Source of the DNA: Acidobacteriota bacterium
GTDB taxonomy: Bacteria > Acidobacteriota > Vicinamibacteria > Vicinamibacterales > 2-12-FULL-66-21
Reading direction: 5' to 3'
Length of the DNA: 64,000 nt
NCBI GenBank assembly: GCA_016184105.1
Contig: JACPDI010000028.1
Span: 1 to 64,000, forward strand
Shown: piece after piece, positions 45,236-54,253 of the stretch
Layout of the letters: every line of letters starts with the position of its first letter
How positions within the stretch are numbered: position 1 is the stretch's first letter
Notes under the pieces: model-generated
Seen by the model: only the letters and a program-made list of their open reading frames with translations
Told to the model about the DNA's origin: nothing
The model's database searches: none
Program-made: the position numbers and the translations under genes

Positions 45236-45359
45236 ATCCTCTCCCTGGATACCGCGCGGCGGAACGCCGCAATGCCTTCCATGCTTTGAAGACTGGGGGG
45301 TGCGCGAATTTACCACGACCGGCGCGGCTCCGGCAAATGCGATAGCGTAGAGGTCGGCC

Positions 45360-46433
45360 ATGGCCGACCCGCCCCTCCCGCACGTGCCGCACGCGACGGC
45401 CGGCCCCCCCACGTCGGGACAGCGCCCCGAGTGGGCTGCCTGGCCCGACGAAAAACTGCTGGATCTGCGGATCTGCGACCTGCAGGTCGCCATCGAAGGC
45501 AGTTTCCTCGAGCCGTTGATCCTGCAGCTGAACGAGGAGCTCGGCGCGCGCGGGCTCGGCTTCCGGCCCCATTACTGGCTGTCGGACGAATGGTTTACCC
45601 CCGACGGCGTCCCTGGCATTGCCGTCCCCTTCTACCTGGCCCATCCGCGGCTCGCCCGGCTGGAACAGAGCCAGATGCTCGAGGTCGAGGGGGGCACGCC
45701 GGAGTGGTGCCTGCGGATCCTTCGCCACGAGGCCGGCCACGCGATCGATAACGCCTACCAGTTGCGCCGGCGCGCGCGCCGGCTCCAGTTGTTCGGCTAC
45801 TCGTCGCGCACGTACCCGGACTATTACCTGCCGAGGCCCTACAGCAAGAGCTTCGTGCTGCACCTCGATTCCTGGTACGCGCAGAGTCACCCGGACGAGG
45901 ACTTCGCGGAAACCTTCGCGGTATGGCTCGCGCCCGACTCCGACTGGCGAAAGCGATACGAGGGATGGCCGGCGCTGCGGAAGCTCGAATATCTCGACGA
46001 GGTCATGCGCGAGATCGCGGGCCAGCCGCCGCTCGTGATGACGAGGCGGAAGGTCGATCCGATCAGGCGCATCACGCGCACCCTGCGGACGCACTACGCC
46101 CGGAAGCGCGAGCACTACGGCGTGGCGCACCCGGCGTTCTACGACCGCGACCTTCGCCGCCTCTTCTCGGACGCCCCCGAGCACGCCCGGAACCTGTCGG
46201 CCGCGCGCTTCGTCGCGCGCCACCGCCGCGAGGCGCGCCGCCTCGTCGCGGAGTGGACGGGCGAGTACCAGTACACGATCGACCGCGTGATCGAAGCGAT
46301 GATCGCGCGCTGCCACCAGCTGAAGCTGCGCCTGCGCGAAAGCCAGGAAGCGGCGCGGATGGACTTCCTGGTACTGCTCACGGTGCAGACGATGAACTAC
46401 CTGCACTCGGGACGGCATCGGGTGGCGCTCTGA
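45360..46433 (+). CDS. Putative zinc metallopeptidase (HExxH)
   Basis: The 357-residue cytoplasmic-looking protein has HEAGH at residues 123-127 (two zinc His and catalytic Glu) and a downstream EDFAETFAVWL whose Glu184 may be the third zinc ligand, as in gluzincins. The rest is helical and basic. It resembles the putative zinc-binding metallopeptidases that often accompany ATP-grasp peptide ligases, but no such ligase is adjacent. The substrate is unknown. ATG at 45360; TAGCGT eleven bases upstream may be its -10. Confidence 0.75.
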   Translation: MADPPLPHVPHATAGPPTSGQRPEWAAWPDEKLLDLRICDLQVAIEGSFLEPLILQLNEELGARGLGFRPHYWLSDEWFTPDGVPGIAVPFYLAHPRLARLEQSQMLEVEGGTPEWCLRILRHEAGHAIDNAYQLRRRARRLQLFGYSSRTYPDYYLPRPYSKSFVLHLDSWYAQSHPDEDFAETFAVWLAPDSDWRKRYEGWPALRKLEYLDEVMREIAGQPPLVMTRRKVDPIRRITRTLRTHYARKREHYGVAHPAFYDRDLRRLFSDAPEHARNLSAARFVARHRREARRLVAEWTGEYQYTIDRVIEAMIARCHQLKLRLRESQEAARMDFLVLLTVQTMNYLHSGRHRVAL

Positions 46434-46434
46434 A

Positions 46435-46464
46435 GGTCAGTGGCCACTGGCCACTGACCACTGA
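46435..46464. repeat. Heptamer array (CCACTGA) with inverted unit
   Basis: CCACTGG, CCACTGA, CCACTGA (46444-46464) follow an inverted GGTCAGTGG (46435-46443), directly after the metallopeptidase stop. The two parts can pair into a hairpin. Confidence 0.75.
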
Positions 46465-46473
46465 CCCAACAGA

Positions 46474-46479
46474 TATACT
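46474..46479 (+). promoter_or_regulatory. -10 box of the M28 peptidase gene
   Basis: TATACT lies eight bases before ATG at 46488, so the mRNA leader is at most a few bases long. Confidence 0.45.
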
Positions 46480-46487
46480 CCTCCGAT

Positions 46488-47882
46488 ATGCGCAGATTCG
46501 CAGCCGCCATCCTTATCTCCGTATTCGCAACCCCCTCTGCGGGAACTCGGGCCCAGGCCCCGTCAGCCGACGCGAGCCTCTCTTGGCTCGACGAGTACCG
46601 CGAACCGGCCGCGCGCCTGATCCGGGAAGCGCTTTCCGGCAGCGCCGCGTGGAATCGGCTCGCAGAGCTGACCGACACGTTCGGCCCCCGCCTCGCGGGC
46701 TCCGAGAACCTCGATCGCGCGATCGAGTGGGCTGTGGCTGAAATGAAGGAGGACGGGCTCGACGCCGTCCGCGCCGAGCCCGTGATGGTCCCGCGCTGGG
46801 TGCGCGGTCGCGAGAGCCTCGAGATCGTCGCGCCGGTGCGCAGCCCGCTCGTGCTGCTCGGCCTCGGCAACAGCGCCGGCACTCCGGCGGAAGGGGTGCA
46901 GGGGGAAGTGCTGGTCGTCCGCAGCTGGGGCGATCTCGACGCGCGCGCCGCCGACGTGAAGGGTCGAATCGTGCTCTTCAATGTGCCGTACACGAACTAC
47001 GGCGAGACCGTCCAGTATCGGGCGCGCGGCGCGTCGCGGGCGGCAAGGCACGGCGCCATCGCGACGCTCCTGAGGTCGGTCGGGCCCACCGGTCTGCGGA
47101 CGCCCCACACCGGCGGACTCCAGTACGCGGATGACGCGCCGAAGATCCCGGCGGCGGCGATTCCCTCCGAGGATGCCGACCGCCTCCAGCGAATGCGGGA
47201 CCGCGGCACGAAGGTCATCGTGCGGCTGACGATGGAGGCGAAGTTCCTTCCCGACGCGCCGTCGGCGAACGTGGTCGGAGAACGGCGCGGGCGCGAGCGG
47301 CCGGAGGAAATCGTCGTGGTCGGCTGCCACCTCGACTCGTGGGACGTCGGCACGGGCGCCACTGACGACGGCGGCGGCTGCATCGCGGCGTGGGAGGCCG
47401 TGCGGATGATGAAGACCCTGGGGTTGCGTCCGCGGCGCACCGTGCGCGTCGTGCTCTTTACCAACGAGGAGAACGGCCTGCGGGGCGGCCTCGGGTACCG
47501 CGATCGCCACCGCGACGATCTGGCCAACCACGTGCTGATGATCGAATCGGACGGCGGGGTGTTCCGCCCCACCGGCTTCGGGTTCACCGGCAGCGAGCGC
47601 GCCCGCGCCGTGGTCGAGCGCATCGCCGGCCTCCTGAAGGACATCGATGCGACGGACATCCGTCCCGGCGGCGGCGGAGCGGACATCGGCCCCAGCGTCG
47701 AGGCGGGCAAAATCCCGGCGATGTCGCTGAACGTGGCGGGCAACTACTTCCTGATCCATCACACCCCGGCTGACACCATTGAACGGATCGCGCCGGAGGA
47801 CATCGCCAAGTCCGCCGCGGCGATGGCGGTGATGGCGTACGTGGTGGCGGATATGCCGGAGAGGCTATCGCCCGTGCGGTGA
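46488..47882 (+). CDS. Secreted M28 aminopeptidase/carboxypeptidase
   Basis: The 464-residue protein has a signal peptide (FAAAILISVFATPSAG), a PA-type insert (about 110-260, VKGRIVLFNVPY) and an M28 catalytic domain. Zinc ligands lie in H281-x-D283 (GCHLDSWDVG) and TDDGGG (D294), with E327-E328 in TNEENG as base and ligand. It is closest to plasma-glutamate-carboxypeptidase (CPQ)-like enzymes. Its 3' end overlaps the convergent chaN gene by 18 bases. Confidence 0.88.
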   Translation: MRRFAAAILISVFATPSAGTRAQAPSADASLSWLDEYREPAARLIREALSGSAAWNRLAELTDTFGPRLAGSENLDRAIEWAVAEMKEDGLDAVRAEPVMVPRWVRGRESLEIVAPVRSPLVLLGLGNSAGTPAEGVQGEVLVVRSWGDLDARAADVKGRIVLFNVPYTNYGETVQYRARGASRAARHGAIATLLRSVGPTGLRTPHTGGLQYADDAPKIPAAAIPSEDADRLQRMRDRGTKVIVRLTMEAKFLPDAPSANVVGERRGRERPEEIVVVGCHLDSWDVGTGATDDGGGCIAAWEAVRMMKTLGLRPRRTVRVVLFTNEENGLRGGLGYRDRHRDDLANHVLMIESDGGVFRPTGFGFTGSERARAVVERIAGLLKDIDATDIRPGGGGADIGPSVEAGKIPAMSLNVAGNYFLIHHTPADTIERIAPEDIAKSAAAMAVMAYVVADMPERLSPVR

Positions 47883-48833
47883 CGGCTGCGGCTTGAGCGT
47901 GTAGACCAGATAGTCGGCACGCTTGCGATCGTCTTTTGCCGGCTTCAGCGTGTCGAGGTTGTCCACCGGGAGGACCGACACGACGACCACGCGCGCCTTC
48001 TTCAGCCGGCGCTTGACGCGCGCCGCCGTGCCCAGCGTGAAATCGCTGTGGAACGATCCGTTGTAGTGGACGATGAGCGGGTGGCCAGGGCCGTGCGCGG
48101 CGGCGATCGCCTCGGCCATCGTCTCGTCCTTCACGCACTGCGCCAGGTAGAAGCGGTCGTCCATCGCCTTGCGCTCCGCCTCGCTCAGCTTCTCGGCCCC
48201 AGGCATCGGGTGCTCGTTGATCGTCGCCACAAACCGCTTGCGGTAGTCGTCGTCCGGGCAGTCGACGGCCTGCGCGGCCCAGGCCCGCTCTTCGGCCGGC
48301 AGCCTGTCGAGCGAGCCGATGCCTTCCTTGGCCACCTGGTTCGCAAGCCGTCTCGGGATGTTGGAGGCGATCACGGGCCAGCCGTGTCCCTTGGCGAACT
48401 CGACCATCGGCCGGTAGTCGGTCGCGTAGCGCGGCCACGGGCGTGACTGTTTGAGGAATTCTTCTTCGGGCAGCGCGCCAGCCAGGTACGCGGAGAGCGT
48501 CTGCTGCGCGTCGCGCTCGAACATCTCGAGCGAGACCGTGAGCTGGCCCCGCCGGCGCATCAGCCCTTCGAGGAGCGCCAGCTCCAGGCGGTGCGTGTTG
48601 CGGTCGTCGTGCTGCTCGCCGACAAACACCACGTCGGCGCGCGCCAGGTCGGCCAGCATCGCCTCGAAGTCACTGAACTTCCTCTTGCGTGAGTCGAATA
48701 CCCGCTCGGGCACGTAGCTGACGAGCACGATCGCGCCGGCGGCGACGGGGGCCTGCGCCGCGGCGGCCGGCGCGGCAGCGGGCGCGGGCGGAACCTGTGA
48801 CTGCAGGAGCAGCAGCAGAAGGCTACCAAGCAT
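47865..48833 (-). CDS. ChaN-family haem-binding-like protein
   Basis: The 322-residue exported protein belongs to the ChaN family (DUF399): VVFVGEQHDDRNTHRLELALLEGL, SLEMFERDAQQTL and VHYNGSFHSDFTLG are hallmarks. Campylobacter ChaN binds haem pairs, which suggests a role in iron uptake; the role here is unproven. The N-terminus is hydrophobic, then Ala/Pro-rich, without a clear lipobox Cys. It lies downstream of yceI on the same strand with a perfect palindrome between them. Confidence 0.85.
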   Translation of the reverse strand: MLGSLLLLLLQSQVPPAPAAAPAAAAQAPVAAGAIVLVSYVPERVFDSRKRKFSDFEAMLADLARADVVFVGEQHDDRNTHRLELALLEGLMRRRGQLTVSLEMFERDAQQTLSAYLAGALPEEEFLKQSRPWPRYATDYRPMVEFAKGHGWPVIASNIPRRLANQVAKEGIGSLDRLPAEERAWAAQAVDCPDDDYRKRFVATINEHPMPGAEKLSEAERKAMDDRFYLAQCVKDETMAEAIAAAHGPGHPLIVHYNGSFHSDFTLGTAARVKRRLKKARVVVVSVLPVDNLDTLKPAKDDRKRADYLVYTLKPQPSPHGR

Positions 48834-48859
48834 GTGGCGATGGTAGCAGAGAGCGGGGC

Positions 48860-48891
48860 CGGAAACGTCCGCCTCGAGGCGGACGTTTCCG
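48860..48891. repeat. 32-base perfect palindrome
   Basis: CGGAAACGTCCGCCTC is followed directly by its reverse complement, with no loop (centre CTCGAG). It lies between the yceI stop and the chaN start. It may end the yceI transcript or be another REP family. Confidence 0.8.
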
Positions 48892-48905
48892 TGTTGAGAA
48901 ATTCC

Positions 48906-49517
48906 TCAGTCCTGCGCGGCCGGCACCGCCGGCCTGGTCGCCTCGACGTCGATCGTCATCCTGACTTCGTCCCCCACGACGGCACCGCCGGTTTCGATCA
49001 GGCGGCTCCACGCCAGCCCGAACTCCTTCCGGTTGATCGTGCCGGTCGCCGTCGCTCCGGACCGGACGTTGTTGCCCATCTTCTGCGGCGCCGAGGGGCC
49101 TTCGACCTCCAACGCGACTTCCTTCGTGTTGCCGCGGATCGTCAGGTCTCCCACCAGCTTGAACGCGCCCGCCGCACCGGGGACCACGCGCTTCGATGTG
49201 AACGTGATCGCCGGATGGTTCGCGGCATCAAAGAAATCCGCGCTCCGCAGGTGCTCGTCGCGCTTGTCGACGCCCGTATCGAGGCCTGCGACGTCGATCG
49301 CGATGTCGGCCCGGATCGTCTTGACGTCCCGGCCGTCCCACGCGATGGTGCCGGTCAGCTGCCCGAGCGTGCCGCGCACGGTGGACACCATCATGTGCTT
49401 GACGGCAAACTGCGCGGACGAGTGCGCAGCGTCGATCGTCCAGACGTCCGCCTGCTGTGCGCCGGCCGGTGCCGCGATCGCGGCCGCCGCAAAAACTGCC
49501 AGAAGTGTCTTCTTCAC
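48906..49517 (-). CDS. YceI-family periplasmic lipid-binding protein
   Basis: The 203-residue protein has a signal peptide (LLAVFAAAAIAAPAGAQ) and a YceI lipocalin-like barrel: WTIDAAHSSAQFAVKHMMVSTVRG, DFFDAANHPAITFTS, and LTIRGNTKEV. YceI proteins bind polyisoprenoid or amide lipids in the periplasm. The start is GTG at 49517, with AGGAGGA a few bases upstream. Confidence 0.9.
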   Translation of the reverse strand: MKKTLLAVFAAAAIAAPAGAQQADVWTIDAAHSSAQFAVKHMMVSTVRGTLGQLTGTIAWDGRDVKTIRADIAIDVAGLDTGVDKRDEHLRSADFFDAANHPAITFTSKRVVPGAAGAFKLVGDLTIRGNTKEVALEVEGPSAPQKMGNNVRSGATATGTINRKEFGLAWSRLIETGGAVVGDEVRMTIDVEATRPAVPAAQD

Positions 49518-49576
49518 CAGTCCTCCTTGACTGTGCTCCGATCGAGGGGTAAGACGCCGGCCGGCGCCCTGCCGTT

Positions 49577-50320
<744 letters not shown>

Positions 50321-50341
50321 AGATGTCAGATCCTCAAATCC

Positions 50342-52283
50342 TCAAATTCCATATTTCTCCGCCTCCCACGCCAACCCCAGCTCGCTTGGCGGAGCCATGT
50401 AGCCGAGGAGGGCGGAGGAGGCGACCACGGCGGGGCTGGCCAGGTAGCCTTCGCCTCCGAGGCCCATGCGATTCTGCCAGTTGCGGTTGAACGACGTGAT
50501 CGCCCGCTGCCCCCTGGTGAGCGCGTCCGGTCCCTGGCCGAAGCACGGGCCGCACCAGGACTGGCGGATCTCGCCGCCGACGGAGCGGAACACGTCCGCA
50601 ATCGACTCCCCGCCGAGCCGCGGATCCGGGCGCTCGATGAGCCGGGCGACGCCGCCTGACCCGGGAAAGATCCTGAGCGCCCTGGCGACCCGCCGCTGCC
50701 CGGCGCCGCGCGCGGCCCGGAGCACGAGCGCCGCCTGCAGCAGGTCGTCGTAGCTGCCGTTGGTGCAGGAGCCGATCATCGCGTAGTCGAACGTGATGCG
50801 CTCGCGTGCGACCTCGCCGGCCGGGAACGCGTTGCCGGGGCTGAACGGCCTGGCGATCATCGGCTGGACATCGCCGAGCTCGAATGTCTCGTCGATCTCG
50901 TACACGGCGCTGGCGCCCGGCTGGACGGGTGGATAGGGAACGTCCGCCATCCCTTTTGCTCGATACCACGCCTCGGTGACCTCGTCGGGCGCGAAGATGC
51001 CGTTGAGCGCCTCGGCTTCGGCCATCATGTTCGCGATGGTGTTCCGGTATGCGATCGGCAGCTGCCGGTCGCGATCGACGAGCTCGACCGACATCCCCTG
51101 CGCCTGCTTCGCGCCCCACCGGCGCAGCAGCTCGAGCACGATGTCCTTGCCGCTCACCCACGGCTGAAGGCGTCCGGCGAACACCACGCGGCGCTGCTTC
51201 GCCAGCGTGAAGTACACGTATCCCGTCGCCCACCCGAGCCCGAGCGGCGTCGAGCCGACGCCGATGCCGACGGCCGTCGCCGGGGGTCGCGTAGTACGGC
51301 TTCGCGATGCCATGCCTCGCCGCGAAGGCGCGGCCGATGCTCGTCTGCCGCTCGTCGGCCTCGTGCCCCGTGAAGACGAAGTGATCGTTCGCGATGGCGG
51401 CCTGCCGCGGCACAATCGTGTTGCCGCCGGTGATCTGGTTGAAGGTGTGGATCGCGAACGGCGCGGTGCCGTCCGATGCCGGCAGCAGATCCGCGTACAC
51501 GCGCAGCGACACGCCGGGCCGGAGCTGTTCGGGGCGCAGCTCCTTGTCCACGCGGTGCGCCCAGATGATCTGTTCGGTCGTCGTCATGCGGCGGGCCGCG
51601 CCGGCATCCGGCCAGTCGACGACCGGCGTCGTCTCGACCGACTTCCGGAACTCGCGCCGCCCCACCTCGAAAATCCCACCCCCCTGGCGAATCTCCTCTT
51701 CCTTCGCGCTGAGCGGCAGCGGCTCGTACGACCTGCCCTGCGTCACGTTCCTGAGCGCGCGCGTGCGCGGGTCGAAGTCGAACGCGTCGCCGTCCTGCGC
51801 GTCGGCCACGGCTTCAGGGCTCTGGACGACGTGGAGGCCCAGGTTGAGCGCGTTGCGGCGGAAGATGTCGCCCATGTTCTGGCCGCAGACGACGACCATC
51901 TGGCGGCCGGCTTCCTCGGCAACCCCTTTCAGCCCGGCCGGCGACATCTCGCGCGAGGATCCAATCGCGAACCGATCGCCCGCAATCAGGAACGTCTCGC
52001 CCCGATGGACGCGCGGGCGGAAGTCGGGCATGAGGTACCGGAACGATCCCGCCTTCCACCGCTCGTCGAGGGTCTCGAGACTCTCCGACACGCAGTCGGC
52101 GGCCGGCGTGATCTGATCGGTGTCAATCGCGTCGAGCTTCCGGCCCGGAACGCGCGCGTCCCAGAAGATCAGCGCCGTTCCCCGCAAGGTGCCACCGGTT
52201 GCCGCCGCGCCACCGGGCGCGGTTGTCGAATCGCGATCGACCGACGCGTTGGGCTTGAGCCGGGCGGGCTCGATCGTGTGCAT
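50342..52283 (-). pseudogene. Aconitase-superfamily enzyme, swivel-first, frameshifted
   Basis: Two consecutive frames make one protein of about 645 residues. The N-terminal part holds the swivel (LeuD-like) domain: DQITPAADC and GDRFAIGSSREMSPAGLKG. The catalytic domain follows, starting near MTTTEQIIWAHR and, in the second frame, carrying IGSCTNGSYDD and SWCGPCFG with the three [4Fe-4S] cysteines. The domain order is the reverse of normal aconitase. The frame changes between 51271 and 51290, beside a C5 run, and removing one base restores a single frame, so a sequencing or assembly error is as likely as a true mutation. ATG at 52283 follows GGAGG. Confidence 0.8.
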
Positions 52284-52303
52284 GGTCCTCCTATGCTACC
52301 TGC

Positions 52304-52309
52304 TATCAT
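52304..52309 (+). promoter_or_regulatory. -10 box of apaG, leaderless-type
   Basis: TATCAT lies six bases before the apaG ATG at 52316, in the short divergent gap with the aconitase-like gene. Confidence 0.5.
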
Positions 52310-52315
52310 GCCGGA

Positions 52316-52705
52316 ATGTTCACGTCCGAGGCGGTGACGCGCGGCGTTCGAGTCCGGGTGAAGTCGATGTACGACGCCGATCGCTCGCGCCCGTCGCAGA
52401 GCCAATGGTTTTTCCTCTATACCATTCGCATCTCCAACGAGGGGACGGACGCGGTCCAGCTGCTGACGCGCCAGTGGATCATCACCGATGCCGCCGGGCA
52501 CACGGAAGAGGTTCGCGGCCCTGGCGTCGTCGGCGAGCAGCCAATCCTGGCGCCCGGCGAGTCGTTCGAGTACACGTCAGGCTGCCCGCTCGGTACGCCG
52601 TTCGGAACGATGAGGGGCACGTACCAGATGGTGACGCACGCGGGCGAGAAGTTCGACGCGGAAATCGCCGAGTTCGAACTGAGCGAGCCGTACACGGTCC
52701 ACTGA
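52316..52705 (+). CDS. apaG: ApaG protein
   Basis: The 129-residue protein is a fibronectin-III-like ApaG domain: FFLYTIRISNEG, VQLLTRQWIITDAAG, VRGPGVVGEQP and GTYQMV. ApaG is widespread; in Proteobacteria it lies beside apaH and affects Co2+/Mg2+ resistance, and eukaryotic versions act in F-box proteins. No apaH is present here. Confidence 0.92.
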   Translation: MFTSEAVTRGVRVRVKSMYDADRSRPSQSQWFFLYTIRISNEGTDAVQLLTRQWIITDAAGHTEEVRGPGVVGEQPILAPGESFEYTSGCPLGTPFGTMRGTYQMVTHAGEKFDAEIAEFELSEPYTVH

Positions 52706-52709
52706 GATT

Positions 52710-52738
52710 TGGTGATGCTGGTGATCTGGTGATCACCA
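52710..52738. repeat. TGGTGATC repeat with palindromic end
   Basis: TGGTGATGC, TGGTGATC, TGGTGATC (52710-52734) end in the palindrome TGGTGATCACCA (52727-52738). The element starts five bases after the apaG stop and contains the stop of the convergent aat gene. Confidence 0.7.
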
Positions 52739-53305
52739 GCGCGCGCCAGATTCGAGCGCCTTCCTCAACTTCCTGAGATACTGCGCGCGGGGGATTTCGA
52801 TCGCGCCGAACCGCTCCAGGTGCGGCGTGGCCCACTGCACGTCGAGCAGCTGGAGGCCGCGCGCGCGCAGGCGATCGACGAGCGCGGCCAGGGCGACCTT
52901 CGATGCGTCGGTCACGGTGTGGAACATCGACTCGCCGAAGAACGCGCCCGGCAGGCTCACGCCGTACAGCCCGCCGACGAGGCGCCCGTCGCGGCGCACC
53001 TCCACCGAGTGCGCGAAGCCGCGGTCGTGCAGCGCGGAGTAGGTCCGCACGATCTCGTCGCTGATCCAGGTGCCTTCCTCCCGATCCGCGGCACACGCGG
53101 CAATCACCGCGCGGAAATCCTGGTCGAACGCGACATCGAAGACACCCTGCCGGAGGGTCCGCGCCAGCCGGCGCGGGACGTGAAACGCGTCGAGCGGGAT
53201 GACGCCGCGCGGGTCCGGCGAGTACCACCGGATCCGCCCGTCGTCGTCCGCCATCGGAAACCAGCCGGACGCGTAGGCGAGGAGCACCTCGTCGAGCGGC
53301 AGCAC
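52733..53305 (-). CDS. aat: Leucyl/phenylalanyl-tRNA-protein transferase
   Basis: The 190-residue protein is Aat: AYASGWFPMADDDGRIRWYSPDPRG, GTWISDEIVRTYSALHDRGFAHSVE and the FGESMFHTVTDASKVAL catalytic block. It adds Leu or Phe to N-terminal Arg or Lys so that ClpS/ClpAP can degrade the protein (N-end rule). Start is GTG at 53305; TACAAT lies six bases before it on the coding strand. Confidence 0.93.
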   Translation of the reverse strand: MLPLDEVLLAYASGWFPMADDDGRIRWYSPDPRGVIPLDAFHVPRRLARTLRQGVFDVAFDQDFRAVIAACAADREEGTWISDEIVRTYSALHDRGFAHSVEVRRDGRLVGGLYGVSLPGAFFGESMFHTVTDASKVALAALVDRLRARGLQLLDVQWATPHLERFGAIEIPRAQYLRKLRKALESGARW

Positions 53306-53311
53306 CCTCCG

Positions 53312-53317
53312 ATTGTA
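53312..53317 (-). promoter_or_regulatory. -10 box of aat, leaderless-type
   Basis: On the minus strand TACAAT lies six bases before the GTG start of aat at 53305. Confidence 0.45.
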
Positions 53318-53337
53318 CGCTTGACCGACGCGGTCCT

Positions 53338-53362
53338 AAATATTACAATATTAATATATTCA
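53338..53362 (+). promoter_or_regulatory. AT-rich operator/promoter of the arsR-Ehr operon
   Basis: This is the most AT-rich stretch of the right half: AATATT twice in AATATTACAATATT, then the palindrome ATATTAATAT (53348-53357) and TATATT five bases before the arsR ATG. ArsR/SmtB repressors bind AT-rich palindromes that overlap their own promoters, so this is the likely autorepression site. The leader would be very short or absent. Confidence 0.55.
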
Positions 53363-53365
53363 ATT

Positions 53366-53701
53366 ATGACCGCCGACCTGCAGGCGTTCAAGGCCGGGTT
53401 CTTCCGCGCGCTCGCGCACCCGGTGCGCATCCGGATCCTCGAGGCGCTCGCCGGCGGCGAGCGCAGCGTCCACGACCTGCAGCAGGCGCTCGGCCTGGAG
53501 CAGCCCGTCGTGTCCCAGCAGCTCGCCGTCCTGCGCGGCAAGAACATCGTCTCGGCGCGCAAGGTCGGCACCACCGTCCGCTACGCCCTCGTCGACCCGC
53601 TCGTGGCCGAGCTCCTGCGCGTGGCCCGCGAGATCTTCAACCACCAGCTCGTCGGCACCCGGACCCTGTTGCGGGAGCTGCAGAAGGAGCGGCGGCGCTA
53701 G
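53366..53701 (+). CDS. ArsR-family repressor of the Ehr operon
   Basis: The 111-residue winged-helix protein has the ArsR fold: FFRALAHPVRIRILEALAGG, VSQQLAVLRGKNIVSARK and a dimer helix. It has no cysteine at all, so it cannot use the CVC metal-thiolate site of classical ArsR; the inducer is probably not arsenic or cadmium. It is followed directly, with no gap, by the small-subunit gene. In Mycobacterium tuberculosis the ArsR-type Rv0081 heads the same gene order (from memory), which supports it being the dedicated regulator. Confidence 0.9.
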   Translation: MTADLQAFKAGFFRALAHPVRIRILEALAGGERSVHDLQQALGLEQPVVSQQLAVLRGKNIVSARKVGTTVRYALVDPLVAELLRVAREIFNHQLVGTRTLLRELQKERRR

Positions 53702-54253
53702 ATGCTGCTCTTCTCGAAGATCTGGCGTGAAGGGCTCGCCACCGAGCCGCTCGACGGCCCCGTCCCTGAGGCGGTCACGATCGGCCGCCGGCTCGACGCG
53801 CGCGTCAAGGCGCTGTTCGGCCGCGCGCTGGCCATCCGCGAAGTCGACGCGGGCTCCTGCAATGGCTGCGAGCTGGAGATCGCGGGGCTCGCCGGCCCGG
53901 TCTACGACATGGAGCGCTTCGGCATGCACTTTGTCGCCTCCCCGCGCCACGCCGACATGCTGCTCGTCACCGGCCCCGTCACGCGCAACATGGAGATCCC
54001 GCTGCGCAAGACCTACGAGGCGACGCCGGACCCGAAGTTCGTGGTGGCGGTGGGCGACTGCGCAGCCACCTGCGGCGTGTTCCACGGCAGCTACGCGGTG
54101 GCTGGTCCGGTGCATCGGATCGTCCCGGTCGACGTCACGATCGCGGGTTGCCCGCCCGAGCCGGCCGACATCCTGCGCGGCCTCCTCCACGCGCTCGACA
54201 GGCTTGCCGCGCGCCAGGGGGTGGCGCCGGGGGATCGGAACGCGCGCCGATGA
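53702..54253 (+). CDS. Ehr complex small subunit (HyfI/HycG/NuoB-like)
   Basis: The 183-residue protein matches the group 4 hydrogenase small subunit and NuoB. The four ligands of the proximal [4Fe-4S] cluster (N2-like) are present: Cys53 and Cys56 (SCNGCELE), Cys120 (GDCAATC) and Cys150 (GCPPEP); Cys124 is an extra one. It should carry an electron to or from the large-subunit site. It begins directly after the arsR stop and overlaps the next gene by four bases. Confidence 0.9.
   Translation: MLLFSKIWREGLATEPLDGPVPEAVTIGRRLDARVKALFGRALAIREVDAGSCNGCELEIAGLAGPVYDMERFGMHFVASPRHADMLLVTGPVTRNMEIPLRKTYEATPDPKFVVAVGDCAATCGVFHGSYAVAGPVHRIVPVDVTIAGCPPEPADILRGLLHALDRLAARQGVAPGDRNARR

Noticed and set aside
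43106-45289. 727-codon open frame on the plus strand
   Set aside because: Antisense shadow of the second TonB receptor; no start signal or domain.
51271-51290. Programmed ribosomal frameshift in the aconitase gene
   Set aside because: No slippery heptamer and stimulatory structure is evident; a one-base indel near a C5 run is simpler.
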